From: Actinomadura livida
GTDB lineage: Bacteria; Actinomycetota; Actinomycetes; Streptosporangiales; Streptosporangiaceae
Assembly: GCF_014648675.1 (NCBI RefSeq)
Contig: NZ_BMRO01000003.1
Location: 1-64,000 of the forward strand
DNA length: 64,000 bases
Direction: 5' to 3'
How positions within the stretch are numbered: position 1 is the stretch's first letter; every line of letters begins with the position of its first letter. The translations under genes and the position numbers were made by a program. The notes beneath the pieces are model-generated. The model saw only the letters and a program-made list of their open reading frames with translations, had not been told where the DNA came from and did not search any database. Shown here one piece after another: positions 8,028 to 18,021 of this stretch.

Positions 8028-10442
8028 TCACCCCGTCCGGACGTCCTCCCCGACGCGCAGCGACGGGTCGGCGGCGGCGCGCAGCCGGAGCGTGTAGAGC
8101 TCGTCCGGGGAGATCGGCATCGCGTCCACCCGGACGCCCTCCGCGTCCTCGATCGCCGAGGCGACCACCGCCGACACCGGGATCACGCCCGCCTCCCCCG
8201 CGCCCTTGATGCCCAGCGGGTTCAGCGGCGACGGCGTCTCCAGATGGTCGGTCTCGATGCGGGGGACCTCCGTCGCGTACGGCATGAGGAAGTCCATGAA
8301 CGAGGCGTTCAGCAGCTGGCCCGCCTCGTCGTAGACCATCCGCTCGTACAGCGCCCCGCCGATGCCCTGCGCCACGCCGCCGTGGATCTGCCCCTCGACC
8401 ACCATCGGGTTGATGAGCCGACCGCAGTCGTGGACGACCGCGTACCGCAGAATGCTGACCTCCGCCGTGTCGGGATCGACCTCCACGATCGCGGCGTGCG
8501 CCCCGGCCGCGAACGTGGAGCGGACCGGCGAGTAGTAGTCGCGCCCCTCCAGGCCGGGCTCGTCCCCCTCCGCGACGGGCGGCTCGGTCACCGGGCGGCC
8601 GACCGCGAACTGCGTCGCCGCCGCGGCCTCCTCGTCGAACGCGTACCGCAGCGGGTTCGACAGCACCGCGACCGTCCGCAGCGGAACCGCGGCCGACGGG
8701 TCGCCGCGCACGTGGACGACGCCGTCGGTGATGTCGAGGTCCCCGGGGTCGGCCTCCAGCGCCTCGCCGGCGATGCGCAGCGCCTTGGCGCGCACCTTCC
8801 GGGCGGCGAGCGCGATCGCGTTGCCGCTCATCACGGCCGCGCGGGACGCGAACGTCCCGACCGCGTACCCGAACCGGCGGGTGTCGCCCGTCGTGACCCG
8901 GACGTCGTCGATCGGGACGCCGAGCTCCGCGGCGGCGATCTGCGCGAAGACGGTCTCGTGGCTCTGCCCCTGCGAGGTCAGGCCGGTGGAGACGTGCACC
9001 CGCCCGGCCGTGTCGATCTCGACGTGCCCGCCCTCGTACGGGCCGACGCCGGTCCCCTCGACGTAGATGCCGAGTCCGATGCCGACGCGGCGGCCCTCGG
9101 CCTCGGCGGCGGCGCGGTCGGCCTCGAAGCCGTCCCAGCCGATCAGCTCCCGGGCCTTGCGGAGCAGCTCCGGGTAGTCGCCCGAGTCGTAGATGAGGGG
9201 GCGGCCGTCCTGGAACGTCAGGCCCTGGTCGTAGGGGAACTCGTCGGGCTGGATGAGGTTCGCCTCCCGCACCTCGGCGCGGTCGCGGCCGAGGTGGCGG
9301 GCGACGCGGTCCATCGTCCGCTCCATGCAGAACACGCCCTGCGGGCGGCCCGCGCCCCGGTACGGCGTGACGATCAGGGTGTTGGTGTAGAGGCTGACGA
9401 CCTCCGCCCGGTACGCGCCGATCTTGTACGGGCCGAGCAGCTGGGTGGACGTGATGATCGGGATGATGATCCCGTACGGGGTGTAGGCGCCGTGGTCGTG
9501 CCGGATCCGCACGTCCAGGCCGAGGATGCGGCCCTCGTCGTCGAAGCCGACCCGCACGTCCTGGAGCTGGCCGCGCTCGTGGGCGGCGGCGACGAAGTGC
9601 TCGCGGCGGTCCTCGGTCCACTTGACCTCGCGGTCCAGCAGCCGCGCCGCCCACGGGACCAGGATCTCCTCCGGCCACGGGTGGACGATCTTGACGCCGA
9701 ACCCGCCGCCGACGTCCGGCGCGACCACCTCGACCTTGCCGTTCGGGAGCCCGAGCCGCGCGGCGATCGCGGCGCGCACGCTGGTGGACGCCTGCGTGGA
9801 CGAGTACACGCGCAGCGACCCGTCGTCGGCGTCCCACCGCGCGTACACGCCGCGCCCTTCGAGGGGCATGGACGCGCTTCGCTCGATGGCGAGGCCGAAC
9901 TCCAGCACGTGGGGGGCGGCGTCGATCGCGGCGGCCGCGTCCCCGTTCTCCTGGAGCAGGACCGCGCCGACGTTCCCCGGCACGTCGTCGTGGACGAGCC
10001 GTTCCGCCCGCGAAGCCGCCTCGATGCCGACGACGGCGGGGAGCGGCTCGTACTCGACGCGGATGCGCTCGGCGGCGTCCTCGGCCAGGTACCGGTCCCG
10101 GGCGACGACCATCGCGACGGGCTCGCCGACGTGCCGGACGACGTCGCGCGCCAGCGGATAGCCGGTGCGGCCGTGCGTCAGGGACGGGTGCGGGATCAGC
10201 AGCGGCAGCGGCTCCCCGACCCGGCCCGGCAGGTCCTCCCAGGTGTAGATGGCGACGAGGCCGTCGACGTCGAGCGCCTCCGAGACGTCGATGTCGGCGA
10301 TCCGGGCGTGCGCGTGCGGGGACCGGACGAACGCCGCCGCGAGCGCGCCGGGGCCGAGGTCGTCCAAGTACCGCCCCTGGCCGGTGGTGAGCCTGCCGTC
10401 CTCGCGGCGCTCGACCGGTTCCCCGAAGAATCGCGTCGCCAC
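8028..10442 (-). CDS. Molybdenum hydroxylase large subunit (xanthine/CO dehydrogenase family, form II)
   Basis: An 804-residue molybdopterin-cytosine-dinucleotide-type catalytic subunit. The active-site loop reads PYRGAGR (360-366), the form II signature, not the AYxCSFR loop of true CO-oxidising CoxL. The base-catalyst Glu sits in GIKGAGEAG (E750), and APDVGGGFGVK (241-251) is the Mo-proximal glycine loop. It hydroxylates a substrate, probably a purine or another N-heterocycle, using water as oxygen source. The GTG start directly follows the stop of the 2Fe-2S subunit. The permease and PucR regulator upstream favour xanthine/hypoxanthine, but this is contextual. Confidence 0.92.
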   Translation of the reverse strand: MATRFFGEPVERREDGRLTTGQGRYLDDLGPGALAAAFVRSPHAHARIADIDVSEALDVDGLVAIYTWEDLPGRVGEPLPLLIPHPSLTHGRTGYPLARDVVRHVGEPVAMVVARDRYLAEDAAERIRVEYEPLPAVVGIEAASRAERLVHDDVPGNVGAVLLQENGDAAAAIDAAPHVLEFGLAIERSASMPLEGRGVYARWDADDGSLRVYSSTQASTSVRAAIAARLGLPNGKVEVVAPDVGGGFGVKIVHPWPEEILVPWAARLLDREVKWTEDRREHFVAAAHERGQLQDVRVGFDDEGRILGLDVRIRHDHGAYTPYGIIIPIITSTQLLGPYKIGAYRAEVVSLYTNTLIVTPYRGAGRPQGVFCMERTMDRVARHLGRDRAEVREANLIQPDEFPYDQGLTFQDGRPLIYDSGDYPELLRKARELIGWDGFEADRAAAEAEGRRVGIGLGIYVEGTGVGPYEGGHVEIDTAGRVHVSTGLTSQGQSHETVFAQIAAAELGVPIDDVRVTTGDTRRFGYAVGTFASRAAVMSGNAIALAARKVRAKALRIAGEALEADPGDLDITDGVVHVRGDPSAAVPLRTVAVLSNPLRYAFDEEAAAATQFAVGRPVTEPPVAEGDEPGLEGRDYYSPVRSTFAAGAHAAIVEVDPDTAEVSILRYAVVHDCGRLINPMVVEGQIHGGVAQGIGGALYERMVYDEAGQLLNASFMDFLMPYATEVPRIETDHLETPSPLNPLGIKGAGEAGVIPVSAVVASAIEDAEGVRVDAMPISPDELYTLRLRAAADPSLRVGEDVRTG

Positions 10443-10930
<488 letters not shown>

Positions 10931-10931
<1 letters not shown>

Positions 10932-11794
10932 CAAACTCCCGCCCTCCGCAGCGCCTCGGCCGCCGCGATGCTCAGGGTGCGCTCGGTGAGCACACCGGCC
11001 AGATGGCGCCGGTACTCGGCGCCCGCGTGGATGTCGGGCTCGGGATCCATGCTGTCGCGCGCGTGCGCGGCGGCCGCCGCCCAGTCGCCCGCCGGTCCCG
11101 CGGCGCCGGCCAGGTCGAGGACCAGCGGCACCCCGCAGATGCCGAGGTACCCGGCGCGGGCGGCCGACACCCGCAGGTCCTCGTCCAGGGTGACGACGGC
11201 GGCGACCCCGGCGAGCGCGTAGTCGCCGTGCCGCCGCGCCGTCTCGGCGAACGCGGTGCCGGTGCGCGGCGGCGCGGCCGGGAAGAACGCCGACACGGCC
11301 AGCTCGCCCGGTTCGAGCGCCGATTCCAGCGGGCCCCGGAAGAACTCGGCGGCCGGGATCGTCCGGCGGCCCCGCGCGGACGCCGCCTCCACCGTCCCGC
11401 CGAGGACCGCCAGCACGGCGGGCATCTCCCCGGCGGGATCGGCGTGCGCGAGGCTCCCGACGACCGTGCCCCGGTTCCGGATGACGGGGTGCGCCACATG
11501 CCGGAGCGCCCGCCCGAGCAGCGGCTGGATCGCCGCGGCCTCCGGCGAGCGCTCCACCCGGGCGTGCCGGGCGAGCGCGCCGACCCGCACCCCCTCGTCG
11601 CCCGCGTGGACGGTGTCGAGCCCGGCCACGCGGTTGATGTCGACGAGGTGGGACGGGGCGGCGAGCCGCATGTTGAGCAGCGGGATGAGGCTCTGGCCCC
11701 CGGCGAGCACCTTGCCCGACGGTACGGCGGCGAGCGCGTCCAGCGCCTCGTCGAGCGTGCGCGGGGCGCGGTATCCGAACGGGGGTGGTTTCAC
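10931..11794 (-). CDS. FAD-binding medium subunit of molybdenum hydroxylase
   Basis: A 287-residue CoxM/XdhB-type flavoprotein. FAD-contact motifs are AGGQSLIPLLNMRL (about residues 32-45) and TVVGSLAHADPAGE near residue 110, followed by the CO_deh_flav_C domain. It takes electrons from the 2Fe-2S subunit and passes them to an acceptor. The GTG start at 11794 lies 11 bp after the permease stop, so transport and oxidation appear co-transcribed. The order FAD, Fe-S, Mo is the usual one for this family. Confidence 0.92.
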
Positions 11795-11805
11795 CGGCCG
11801 CCTCC

Positions 11806-13311
11806 TCAGCCCGGCCCGCCGCCGGGTTCGTCCTTCGATTGGCTCGACTCGCCCTTGCCGGACCCGCTCTCGCCGGGCCCGTCCGCGCGGCGCACCGGCC
11901 CGCCGATCTCCTCGCCCGGGGCGATGATCCCGGCGCCCGAGGCGTCCGGCCGGCGCAGCGCGTTGAGGACGTGGTACCCGAGCAGGACGGCGATGGTGCC
12001 GAACGCGATGCCCTGCAGCGGGAAGTCGTCGGTGACCTTCAGGGTCACGTCCCCGATCGCCAGGATCACGCCTGCCGCCACCGGGACGAGGTTGACCGGG
12101 TCGGCGAAGTCCACCCGGTTCTCGACCCAGATCTTCGCGCCGAGCAGGCCGATCATCCCGTAGAGGACGACGGTGATGCCGCCGAGCACGCCGCCCGGCG
12201 TGGCGGCGATCAGCGCGCCGAACTTGGGGCACAGCCCGAACAGGATCGCCACGGCCGCGGCGACGTAGTACGCGGCCGTCGAGTAGATCCGCGTCGCGGC
12301 CATGACGCCGATGTTCTCGGCGTAGGTGGTGGTGGGCGCGCCGCCGACCGCGCTGGCGAGGGCGGTGCCGACGCCGTCCGCGCCGATCGCCCGGCCGAGG
12401 ACGGGGTCGAGGTCCTCGCGGGTCATCGCGGCGACGGCCTTGACGTGCCCGGTGTTCTCCGCGAGCAGCGCGATGACCGCGGGCAGCGCCAGCAGGATCG
12501 CCGAGGTCTTGAAGTCGGGGCCGTGCATGCTCGGCAGCCCGAACCAGTCGGCCGAGCTCACGCCGCCGAAGTCCACCCGGTCGTGGGGGAAGGCGGTCGC
12601 GACGCAGTACGGCCCCTCGGCCGTGCACGGCTGGCCGTTGGCGTCCAGCAGATTCTGGCCCGGCAGGACGGAGGTGATCTGGCCGACGGTCTTGTCGAGA
12701 ATCCACGACAGGGCGTACCCGAAGACCAGCGCCAGCAGGATCGTGATGCGTCCCCAGAACCCGCGCAGCAGCACCGCGCACAGGACGGCGAAGCCCAGCG
12801 TCGCCAGCCCGACCCACTGGTCCTGCGGCCAGTAGACGTTCGCGACCACCGGGGCCAGGTTGAACCCGATGAGCATGACCACGGCGCCGGTGACCACGGG
12901 CGGGAAGACCTTGTGGATGACTTCGCCGCCCACGAAGTGGATCAGTAGGCCGATCAGCGCGAGGACGAGCCCCGCGACGAGGATCGCACCGGTCACCGTG
13001 GCGGTGTCGCCGCCCGCCGCGCGGATCGCCGCGACCGCGCCCACGAACGACGCGCTCGTGCCGAGGTAGCTCGGCACCCGGCCGCCGACGATGAGCAGGA
13101 ACAGGATCGTCGCGACCCCGGACATCATGATCGCGAGGTTCGGGTCCAGGCCCATCACCACGGGGAACACGAACGTCGCGCCGAACATCGCCACGACGTG
13201 CTGCGCGCCGATCCCGGCGGTGCGCGGCCACGACAGGCGCTCGTCCGGTCTGACCACCTCCCCTGGCGGCGGTGTTCGTCCGTCGCCGTGCAGCTTCCAG
13301 CCGATCGCCAT
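11806..13311 (-). CDS. NCS2-family uracil/xanthine permease
   Basis: A 501-residue membrane protein with about 12-14 hydrophobic segments in the NCS2 (UraA/PbuX) arrangement. Family motifs are QHVVAMFGATFVFPVV in the first helix, LLAENTGHVKAV in the substrate helix region, and TTTYAENIGVMAATRIYS. The last is closest to uracil-type UraA/RutG transporters, although NCS2 members also carry xanthine and urate. The cytoplasmic C-terminus ends in a low-complexity Gly/Ser/Glu tail. First gene of the permease-molybdenum hydroxylase operon. The transported base cannot be fixed from sequence; xanthine fits the context, uracil fits the motif. Confidence 0.92.
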   Translation of the reverse strand: MAIGWKLHGDGRTPPPGEVVRPDERLSWPRTAGIGAQHVVAMFGATFVFPVVMGLDPNLAIMMSGVATILFLLIVGGRVPSYLGTSASFVGAVAAIRAAGGDTATVTGAILVAGLVLALIGLLIHFVGGEVIHKVFPPVVTGAVVMLIGFNLAPVVANVYWPQDQWVGLATLGFAVLCAVLLRGFWGRITILLALVFGYALSWILDKTVGQITSVLPGQNLLDANGQPCTAEGPYCVATAFPHDRVDFGGVSSADWFGLPSMHGPDFKTSAILLALPAVIALLAENTGHVKAVAAMTREDLDPVLGRAIGADGVGTALASAVGGAPTTTYAENIGVMAATRIYSTAAYYVAAAVAILFGLCPKFGALIAATPGGVLGGITVVLYGMIGLLGAKIWVENRVDFADPVNLVPVAAGVILAIGDVTLKVTDDFPLQGIAFGTIAVLLGYHVLNALRRPDASGAGIIAPGEEIGGPVRRADGPGESGSGKGESSQSKDEPGGGPG

Positions 13312-13494
13312 CGGGCCCCTCCCTGCTCAACCGTCCGCGCTCAACCCTCCGCGGTATGCGGGCAAGGTAGATCTACCCTGGTGGGCGGGCATCGGCGACT
13401 TCTGCCAAAGCCCGCGCCCCCGATTGGGAGGAGCGGCCGGTGCAATCGGCCGCACGGCGCGCCTGGCGGACGCGCCGGGGTGGGCGTACTACCG

Positions 13495-15261
13495 TCAGAT
13501 ACCTCGCATGCGCAGAACGTGAAGAGCGAGGGTGAGGTTGAGCCGCAGATGCGCGTCCTCGGTGAACGCGCCGAGCATCCGTTCCAGCTTCCCGATGCGG
13601 TAGCGCAGCGTGTTGTAGTGGAAGTGGAGCCGCCGCGCGGTCTCGGCGACGTTGAGGTTGGTCTCCAGCAGCACCTGGAGGGTGCGGCGCAGGTCGACCA
13701 GTTCCGGCTCGTCGTCGGCGGCCAGGTCGCCCAGCGTCTCCCGGACGAACGCGTGCAGCTCCTCCGGGTCGGACACGAGGCTCAGCAGCCGGTACACGCC
13801 GAGCTGGTCGAAGTGCGCACGCGCGCCCGCGCCGTTGAGCTGCCGCCCCACCCGGACGGCCTTGACCGCCTGCTCGTACGCCTCGGGCAGCGCCGCCGGG
13901 GACGACACCGTCCGGCTGATGCCGGTGGAGAACGTGCGCCGCACCGGCAGGTGCTCGGCGAAGATCGACGACGCCTCCTTGACCATCGCCTGGACCGGAC
14001 CGGCCGTCAGCTCGGCGGAGTCGAAGCCGTCCGCGCCGACGACCGCGACGACCTCGTGCGCGAAGCTCGCGACGGCCGCGCCCCGGTCGTGCCGCCGGAC
14101 GGCCGTCGTCCACGCGGCGGCGAGGCGCTCCTGCGCGGTGCGCTCCTCGGCGCCGCGGCCGCGGTTGCCGCCGTCGGCGTCGGCCCCCTTGCCGCGGCCC
14201 TTGCCGTCGGCGTCGGCGCCCGCGGCCGGCGCGCCGCGCGGCCGGCCGTCGAGCTCGGCGACGACGACCATCACCGGGCGGTCCAGGTTCCAGCCGAACC
14301 CGTCGCAGTGCGCGATCACCCGGCCGTCGTCGCCGGCGCGGCCCGCGAGGATGTCGCGCAGGAAGTCGGCCCGGTACTTGCTCTCGACGGCGGCGACGGC
14401 CTGCTGCTTGGTCACCACCAGCGCGGCGACGGTCGCGGCGCGCTCCAGGATGCCGAGGTCGGTGCCGCGCAGCGTGCCGGCCGGGGTGAACGCGACGATC
14501 CGGCCGTGGTCGAAGCCGCCCGCCATCACGGGCACGACCAGGTGGTCGCCGGTGCCGTGCGCGCCGATGATGCCGCAGCCGCCGCGCCCGCACGCCGCGT
14601 GCCGGCCCGCGTCGAACGCGCGCATCGCCTGGACGTGCTCGTCCGGCCCGGCGCCGGCGAGGACGCGCTGCTCCCCGTCCAGGACGACGACCGCCACGTC
14701 GAGGAGGGTCGCGACCTCGTCCACGACCTCCTGGAGGCCGCCGCCGCACAGCACGATCTGGACGAGCGCCCGGTGCACCTCCTCGGTGCGCGCGAGCACG
14801 GCCGCCTGCCGGTTCAGGATGTCGGTCAGGACCTGGTTCAGGATGTCGTCGAAGCCGACGTCGTTCGGGAGCAGGATCAGGGGGAAGCCGCGCCGGTCCG
14901 CCTGCGCGATCATCTCGGCGGGCAGCGAGTCGAGGTAGCGGCCCAGCTTGATGGCCAGCGCCGCGAGGCCGCGCTCGTCGAGGTCGGCGACCAGGTTGTC
15001 GAGCGACTGGGGCGTGTTGCGCAGGGGGTAGCCGGTGGTGAGGAGCAGCTCGTTGGGTTTGACCCACGACAGGATGTCGGGGACCTCCATCACGTTGAGC
15101 CGCTGGACGATGCGGTCGAGTCCGGTCCGTCCCGCGATGAGGCGGGCGCCGTTGAGGGTGCTGACGCCGAGGACCTCACCGACCGACAGGCCATAGGTCA
15201 GTGTTCCGGTGCTCGCGAGCCTGAGGGCCGGTGGGCCCGGGTCCGCGCTGGTGTAACTCAT
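13495..15261 (-). CDS. PucR-family transcriptional regulator
   Basis: A 588-residue regulator with an N-terminal PucR sensory domain (motif LNVMEVPDILSWVKPNELLLTTGYPL), a GAF-like middle, and a CdaR GGDEF-like region interrupted by a Gly/Asp/Arg-rich insert. The C-terminal HTH_30 reads NVAETARRLHFHYNTLRYRI. PucR proteins activate purine catabolism genes in Bacillus, and relatives govern purine or amino acid use. I chose the ATG at 15261, 9 nt after GAGGTG, over one 33 bp upstream. The gene lies between the leftward permease-hydroxylase operon and the rightward DUF2877-FdrA-DUF1116 operon and is the obvious candidate to control both. Confidence 0.92.
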   Translation of the reverse strand: MSYTSADPGPPALRLASTGTLTYGLSVGEVLGVSTLNGARLIAGRTGLDRIVQRLNVMEVPDILSWVKPNELLLTTGYPLRNTPQSLDNLVADLDERGLAALAIKLGRYLDSLPAEMIAQADRRGFPLILLPNDVGFDDILNQVLTDILNRQAAVLARTEEVHRALVQIVLCGGGLQEVVDEVATLLDVAVVVLDGEQRVLAGAGPDEHVQAMRAFDAGRHAACGRGGCGIIGAHGTGDHLVVPVMAGGFDHGRIVAFTPAGTLRGTDLGILERAATVAALVVTKQQAVAAVESKYRADFLRDILAGRAGDDGRVIAHCDGFGWNLDRPVMVVVAELDGRPRGAPAAGADADGKGRGKGADADGGNRGRGAEERTAQERLAAAWTTAVRRHDRGAAVASFAHEVVAVVGADGFDSAELTAGPVQAMVKEASSIFAEHLPVRRTFSTGISRTVSSPAALPEAYEQAVKAVRVGRQLNGAGARAHFDQLGVYRLLSLVSDPEELHAFVRETLGDLAADDEPELVDLRRTLQVLLETNLNVAETARRLHFHYNTLRYRIGKLERMLGAFTEDAHLRLNLTLALHVLRMRGI

Positions 15262-15473
15262 GCCAGGGGTCACCTCGCCTTTTGGTGCGTACATCGCCCG
15301 TTACGGCGTGATCGCTACCTGTTCCTGATCAACAGTGACAACAAAGACGAACGATGACAACCATCCTTGGCAGCTTTCCCCATACGTCCGCCGCGGGGGC
15401 CGTTCTACGGTCTCCGCAGAGGCCGGTCCGCCCGCGTGCCGGACGGCCACCGTCACCGGCCTCGGGAGGATCC

Positions 15474-16448
15474 GTGACTGCCCTCGTCCGCGACCCGATC
15501 CCGCTCCCGGCACGGCCGGGCGGACGGCCGCCCGCCGCCGGCGCGGCGAGCCTCGCGCTGCGGCCGCTGCTGGACCCGCCGCGCCGCCCGGCGCGGGTCA
15601 TCGCCGTGTTCCCCTCGGCGCTGTACCTGGAGATGCGGGGCGGCCCCGAGCCGCGCGTGCTCGCCGTCGTCACCTCCGACGCGCACCGGCTGCCGAACGC
15701 CGTGGTGCTCGTCGCGACGCGCCGCGAGCACCCGTTCCGCGCCGTCCGCGAGGGCGGCGACGCGCTCGTCGGCGACGGCCGGGTGGAGGCCGACGGGCTG
15801 CGGGTGCGCGTCCGCCGCTGGTGGGACCCGTCCCCCGCGCTCGGCACGCTGCAGCCCGCCGCGCTCGCCGCCGGCGTCCGGTCCCTGGAGGCCGCGCTGG
15901 AGGCCGCACTGGACGGCGCCGGGATGGCGGGCGGCGGCCTCGCCGGCCACCCGGACCCGGTGGATCTCGCCGCGGCCTGCGCCGCCGGCGACCTCGCGGG
16001 CGCCGTGGAGGCCGCCGAGCGGATCGTCGGCCTCGGCCCCGGACTCACGCCGAGCGGGGACGACATCCTGTGCGGCCTGCTGGTGTCGCTGCGGCTGGTC
16101 GGCGGCGCGGTCCGGCACGGCCGCCCGGTCCCCCTGCATGACGCGGTGCGGCTGGCCGACTGGCTCGGCGCCGCCGTCACCGCCGACGCCGGCACCCGGA
16201 CGACCGCGCTGGCCGCGACGCTGCTGCACTGCGCCACCGCGGGCGGCGCGGGCGCCGAGGTCGCCGCCGTCCTGCGCTGCGTCGCGGGCCACGAGCCGCC
16301 CGACACGGCGGTCCGCCGCCTCCTCGCGGTCGGCCACACCTCGGGCACCGACCTCGCGCAGGGCGTCCTCGCCGGCTGCCGCGCCGTCCTAACGCTGACG
16401 GCGCACGCCTCCCGCGCCGGCCGCCCCACCCCGAGGGTGTCCGCATGA
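15474..16448 (+). CDS. DUF2877 protein (YlbF/AllH-like), putative oxamate carbamoyltransferase component
   Basis: A 324-residue protein with the DUF2877 core: LPNAVVL, the signature IVGLGPGLTPSGDDILCG, and a C-terminal VGHTSGTDLAQGVLAG. In E. coli the homologue YlbF works with FdrA and YlbE as a three-part oxamate carbamoyltransferase, which phosphorolyses oxalurate to oxamate and carbamoyl phosphate. The same three families are adjacent here. I chose GTG 15474 because GGGAGG lies just upstream; an ATG 120 bp earlier would add a low-complexity, unconserved-looking leader. First gene of the operon divergent from pucR. Confidence 0.85.
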   Translation: MTALVRDPIPLPARPGGRPPAAGAASLALRPLLDPPRRPARVIAVFPSALYLEMRGGPEPRVLAVVTSDAHRLPNAVVLVATRREHPFRAVREGGDALVGDGRVEADGLRVRVRRWWDPSPALGTLQPAALAAGVRSLEAALEAALDGAGMAGGGLAGHPDPVDLAAACAAGDLAGAVEAAERIVGLGPGLTPSGDDILCGLLVSLRLVGGAVRHGRPVPLHDAVRLADWLGAAVTADAGTRTTALAATLLHCATAGGAGAEVAAVLRCVAGHEPPDTAVRRLLAVGHTSGTDLAQGVLAGCRAVLTLTAHASRAGRPTPRVSA

Positions 16449-16558
16449 GCGGCCCGGAGCACGGAGCGGGCGAGCAGGGCGACGAGAAAGGGCGGCGCCG
16501 GAAAGCGCCCCCGGGGCTCGCGGGAGGCACCGGACGGTCCGCGGGAGGCGCCACGTGA
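16445..16558 (+). CDS. Possible 37-aa mini-ORF bridging DUF2877 and FdrA genes
   Basis: An ATG at 16445 overlaps the DUF2877 stop (ATGA), and its TGA overlaps the GTG of the FdrA gene (GTGA). The 37-residue product is Gly/Arg/Lys-rich with no recognisable domain. A GAGGG lies 7-8 nt before its ATG, while the FdrA gene has its own GGGAGG. The double overlap could be a coupling device or a chance open frame in a 106-bp spacer. Low certainty that it makes a protein. Confidence 0.3.
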   Translation: MSGPEHGAGEQGDEKGRRRKAPPGLAGGTGRSAGGAT

Positions 16559-18021
16559 GGGACTGGGTCGAGGTGCGGCGGGGGGCCTACCACGATTCGG
16601 TGACGCTCATGCGGGTGAGCCGGTCGCTGTCGGAGCGGCCGGGGGTCGCCGGGGCGATGGTCGCGATGGGCACCGAACTCAACCGCGAGATCGTCGAGGG
16701 CATGGGCTTCGAGGTGCCGGCGGGCGCGGGTCCGGACGACCTGGTCGTCGCGATCCGGGTGGCCGGCGCGGCCGGCGGCGGGGAACTCGACGCGGCGCGC
16801 GAGGCGCTGGACGGGCTGCTGCGCGACGCGTCCCGCCCCCCGGCCGGAGCCGGGCTGCTGGGCGCCGCGGTACCGGCCCGGACGACGGGCTCCGCGGCGG
16901 CGCGGGCCGATGCGACCGTGGCGCTGCTGTCGGTGCCGGGCCCGCACGTGTTCCCGGAGGCGATGGACGCCCTGGACGCCGGCCTCAACGTGATGATCTT
17001 CAGTGACAACGTGCCGCTCGGCCAGGAGATCGCGCTGAAGGAGGCGGCGGCGCGCCGCGGCCTGATCGTGATGGGCCCGGACTGCGGCACCGCGGTGATC
17101 GGCGGCGCGGGCCTGGGGTTCGCGAACGCGGTCCGCCCGGGGCCGGTCGGGATCGTCGCGGCGTCCGGGACGGGCGCGCAGCAGCTGATGTGCCTGCTGG
17201 ACGCGGCCGGCGTGGGCGTCGGCCACGTGCTGGGCGTCGGCGGGCGCGACCTGTCGCCGGAGGTGAGCGGCCGCTCGGCGCTGTCCGCGCTGGCGGCGCT
17301 GGACGCCGACCCGGGCACCGAGCTGATCGTGCTGGTGTCCAAGCCGCCCGCACCGCAGGTGGCGGACCTGATCCGGGAGGCGGCGCGGCGGCTCGACACC
17401 CCGGTCGTCTTCGCGCTGCCGATGCCCGGCGAGGACGACATCACGCAGGCGGCGGAGAAGGCGCTGCGGGCGCTCGGCCGGCCGGTCCCGCGGTGGCCGC
17501 GGTGGGCGGCCGAGCGGCGTCCGGAGCCGGGGAGCGGCCAGGCGCTGCGCGGGCTGTTCGCCGGCGGGACGCTGCGCGACGAGGCGGAGATGATCGCGCG
17601 GGGCGCGCTGGGCTGGGACCTGGAAGCGCGGGGCGCGGAAGCACCCGGCCACCGGTTCACCGACTTCGGCGACGACGCCTACACGCGCGGCCGCGCGCAC
17701 CCGATGATCGACCCGACGCTGCGGCTGGAGGCGGTGCGGGAGGCGGCGTCCGACCCGGGGGTCGGCGTCCTCCTGCTGGACGTGGTGCTCGGGTACGGGG
17801 CCGAGCCGGACCCGGCGGCGTCGCTGGCCCCGGCCATCGCCGAGGCGGTGAAGGACCGCCCCGACCTGGCCGTCGCCGTGTCGCTGTGCGGGACGCCCGC
17901 GGACCCGCAGGGCCGCGACCGGCAGGCGGCGGCCCTGTGCGGGGCGGGCGCGGACGTGTTCGCGTCCAACGCCGAGGCGACCCGGCACGCCCTCGCGACG
18001 GTGGAAGGGACGCCCGAATGA
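16555..18021 (+). CDS. fdrA: FdrA-like protein (acyl-CoA synthetase fold), putative oxamate carbamoyltransferase component
   Basis: A 488-residue FdrA homologue. It has a SucD-like CoA-ligase domain with MGPDCGTAVIGG near residue 170, VGIVAASGTGAQQLMCLL near 200, and GVGGRDLSPEVSG near 225. The second half ends FASNAEATRHAL. FdrA was first noted in E. coli as a suppressor of FtsH and later linked to the allantoin/oxalurate pathway with YlbE and YlbF. The GTG start has GGGAGG 6 nt upstream. The stop overlaps the ATG of the DUF1116 gene (ATGA), implying translational coupling and equal production of the subunits. Confidence 0.88.
   Translation: MRDWVEVRRGAYHDSVTLMRVSRSLSERPGVAGAMVAMGTELNREIVEGMGFEVPAGAGPDDLVVAIRVAGAAGGGELDAAREALDGLLRDASRPPAGAGLLGAAVPARTTGSAAARADATVALLSVPGPHVFPEAMDALDAGLNVMIFSDNVPLGQEIALKEAAARRGLIVMGPDCGTAVIGGAGLGFANAVRPGPVGIVAASGTGAQQLMCLLDAAGVGVGHVLGVGGRDLSPEVSGRSALSALAALDADPGTELIVLVSKPPAPQVADLIREAARRLDTPVVFALPMPGEDDITQAAEKALRALGRPVPRWPRWAAERRPEPGSGQALRGLFAGGTLRDEAEMIARGALGWDLEARGAEAPGHRFTDFGDDAYTRGRAHPMIDPTLRLEAVREAASDPGVGVLLLDVVLGYGAEPDPAASLAPAIAEAVKDRPDLAVAVSLCGTPADPQGRDRQAAALCGAGADVFASNAEATRHALATVEGTPE

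Noticed and set aside
8028..10442. Calling the hydroxylase a true aerobic CO dehydrogenase (form I)
   Set aside because: The active-site loop is PYRGAGR; the form I AYxCSFR cysteine that binds copper is absent.
13198..15357. Rightward open frame opposite the PucR gene
   Set aside because: Composition is low-complexity Val/Arg/Asp and the opposite strand encodes a full PucR protein with HTH.
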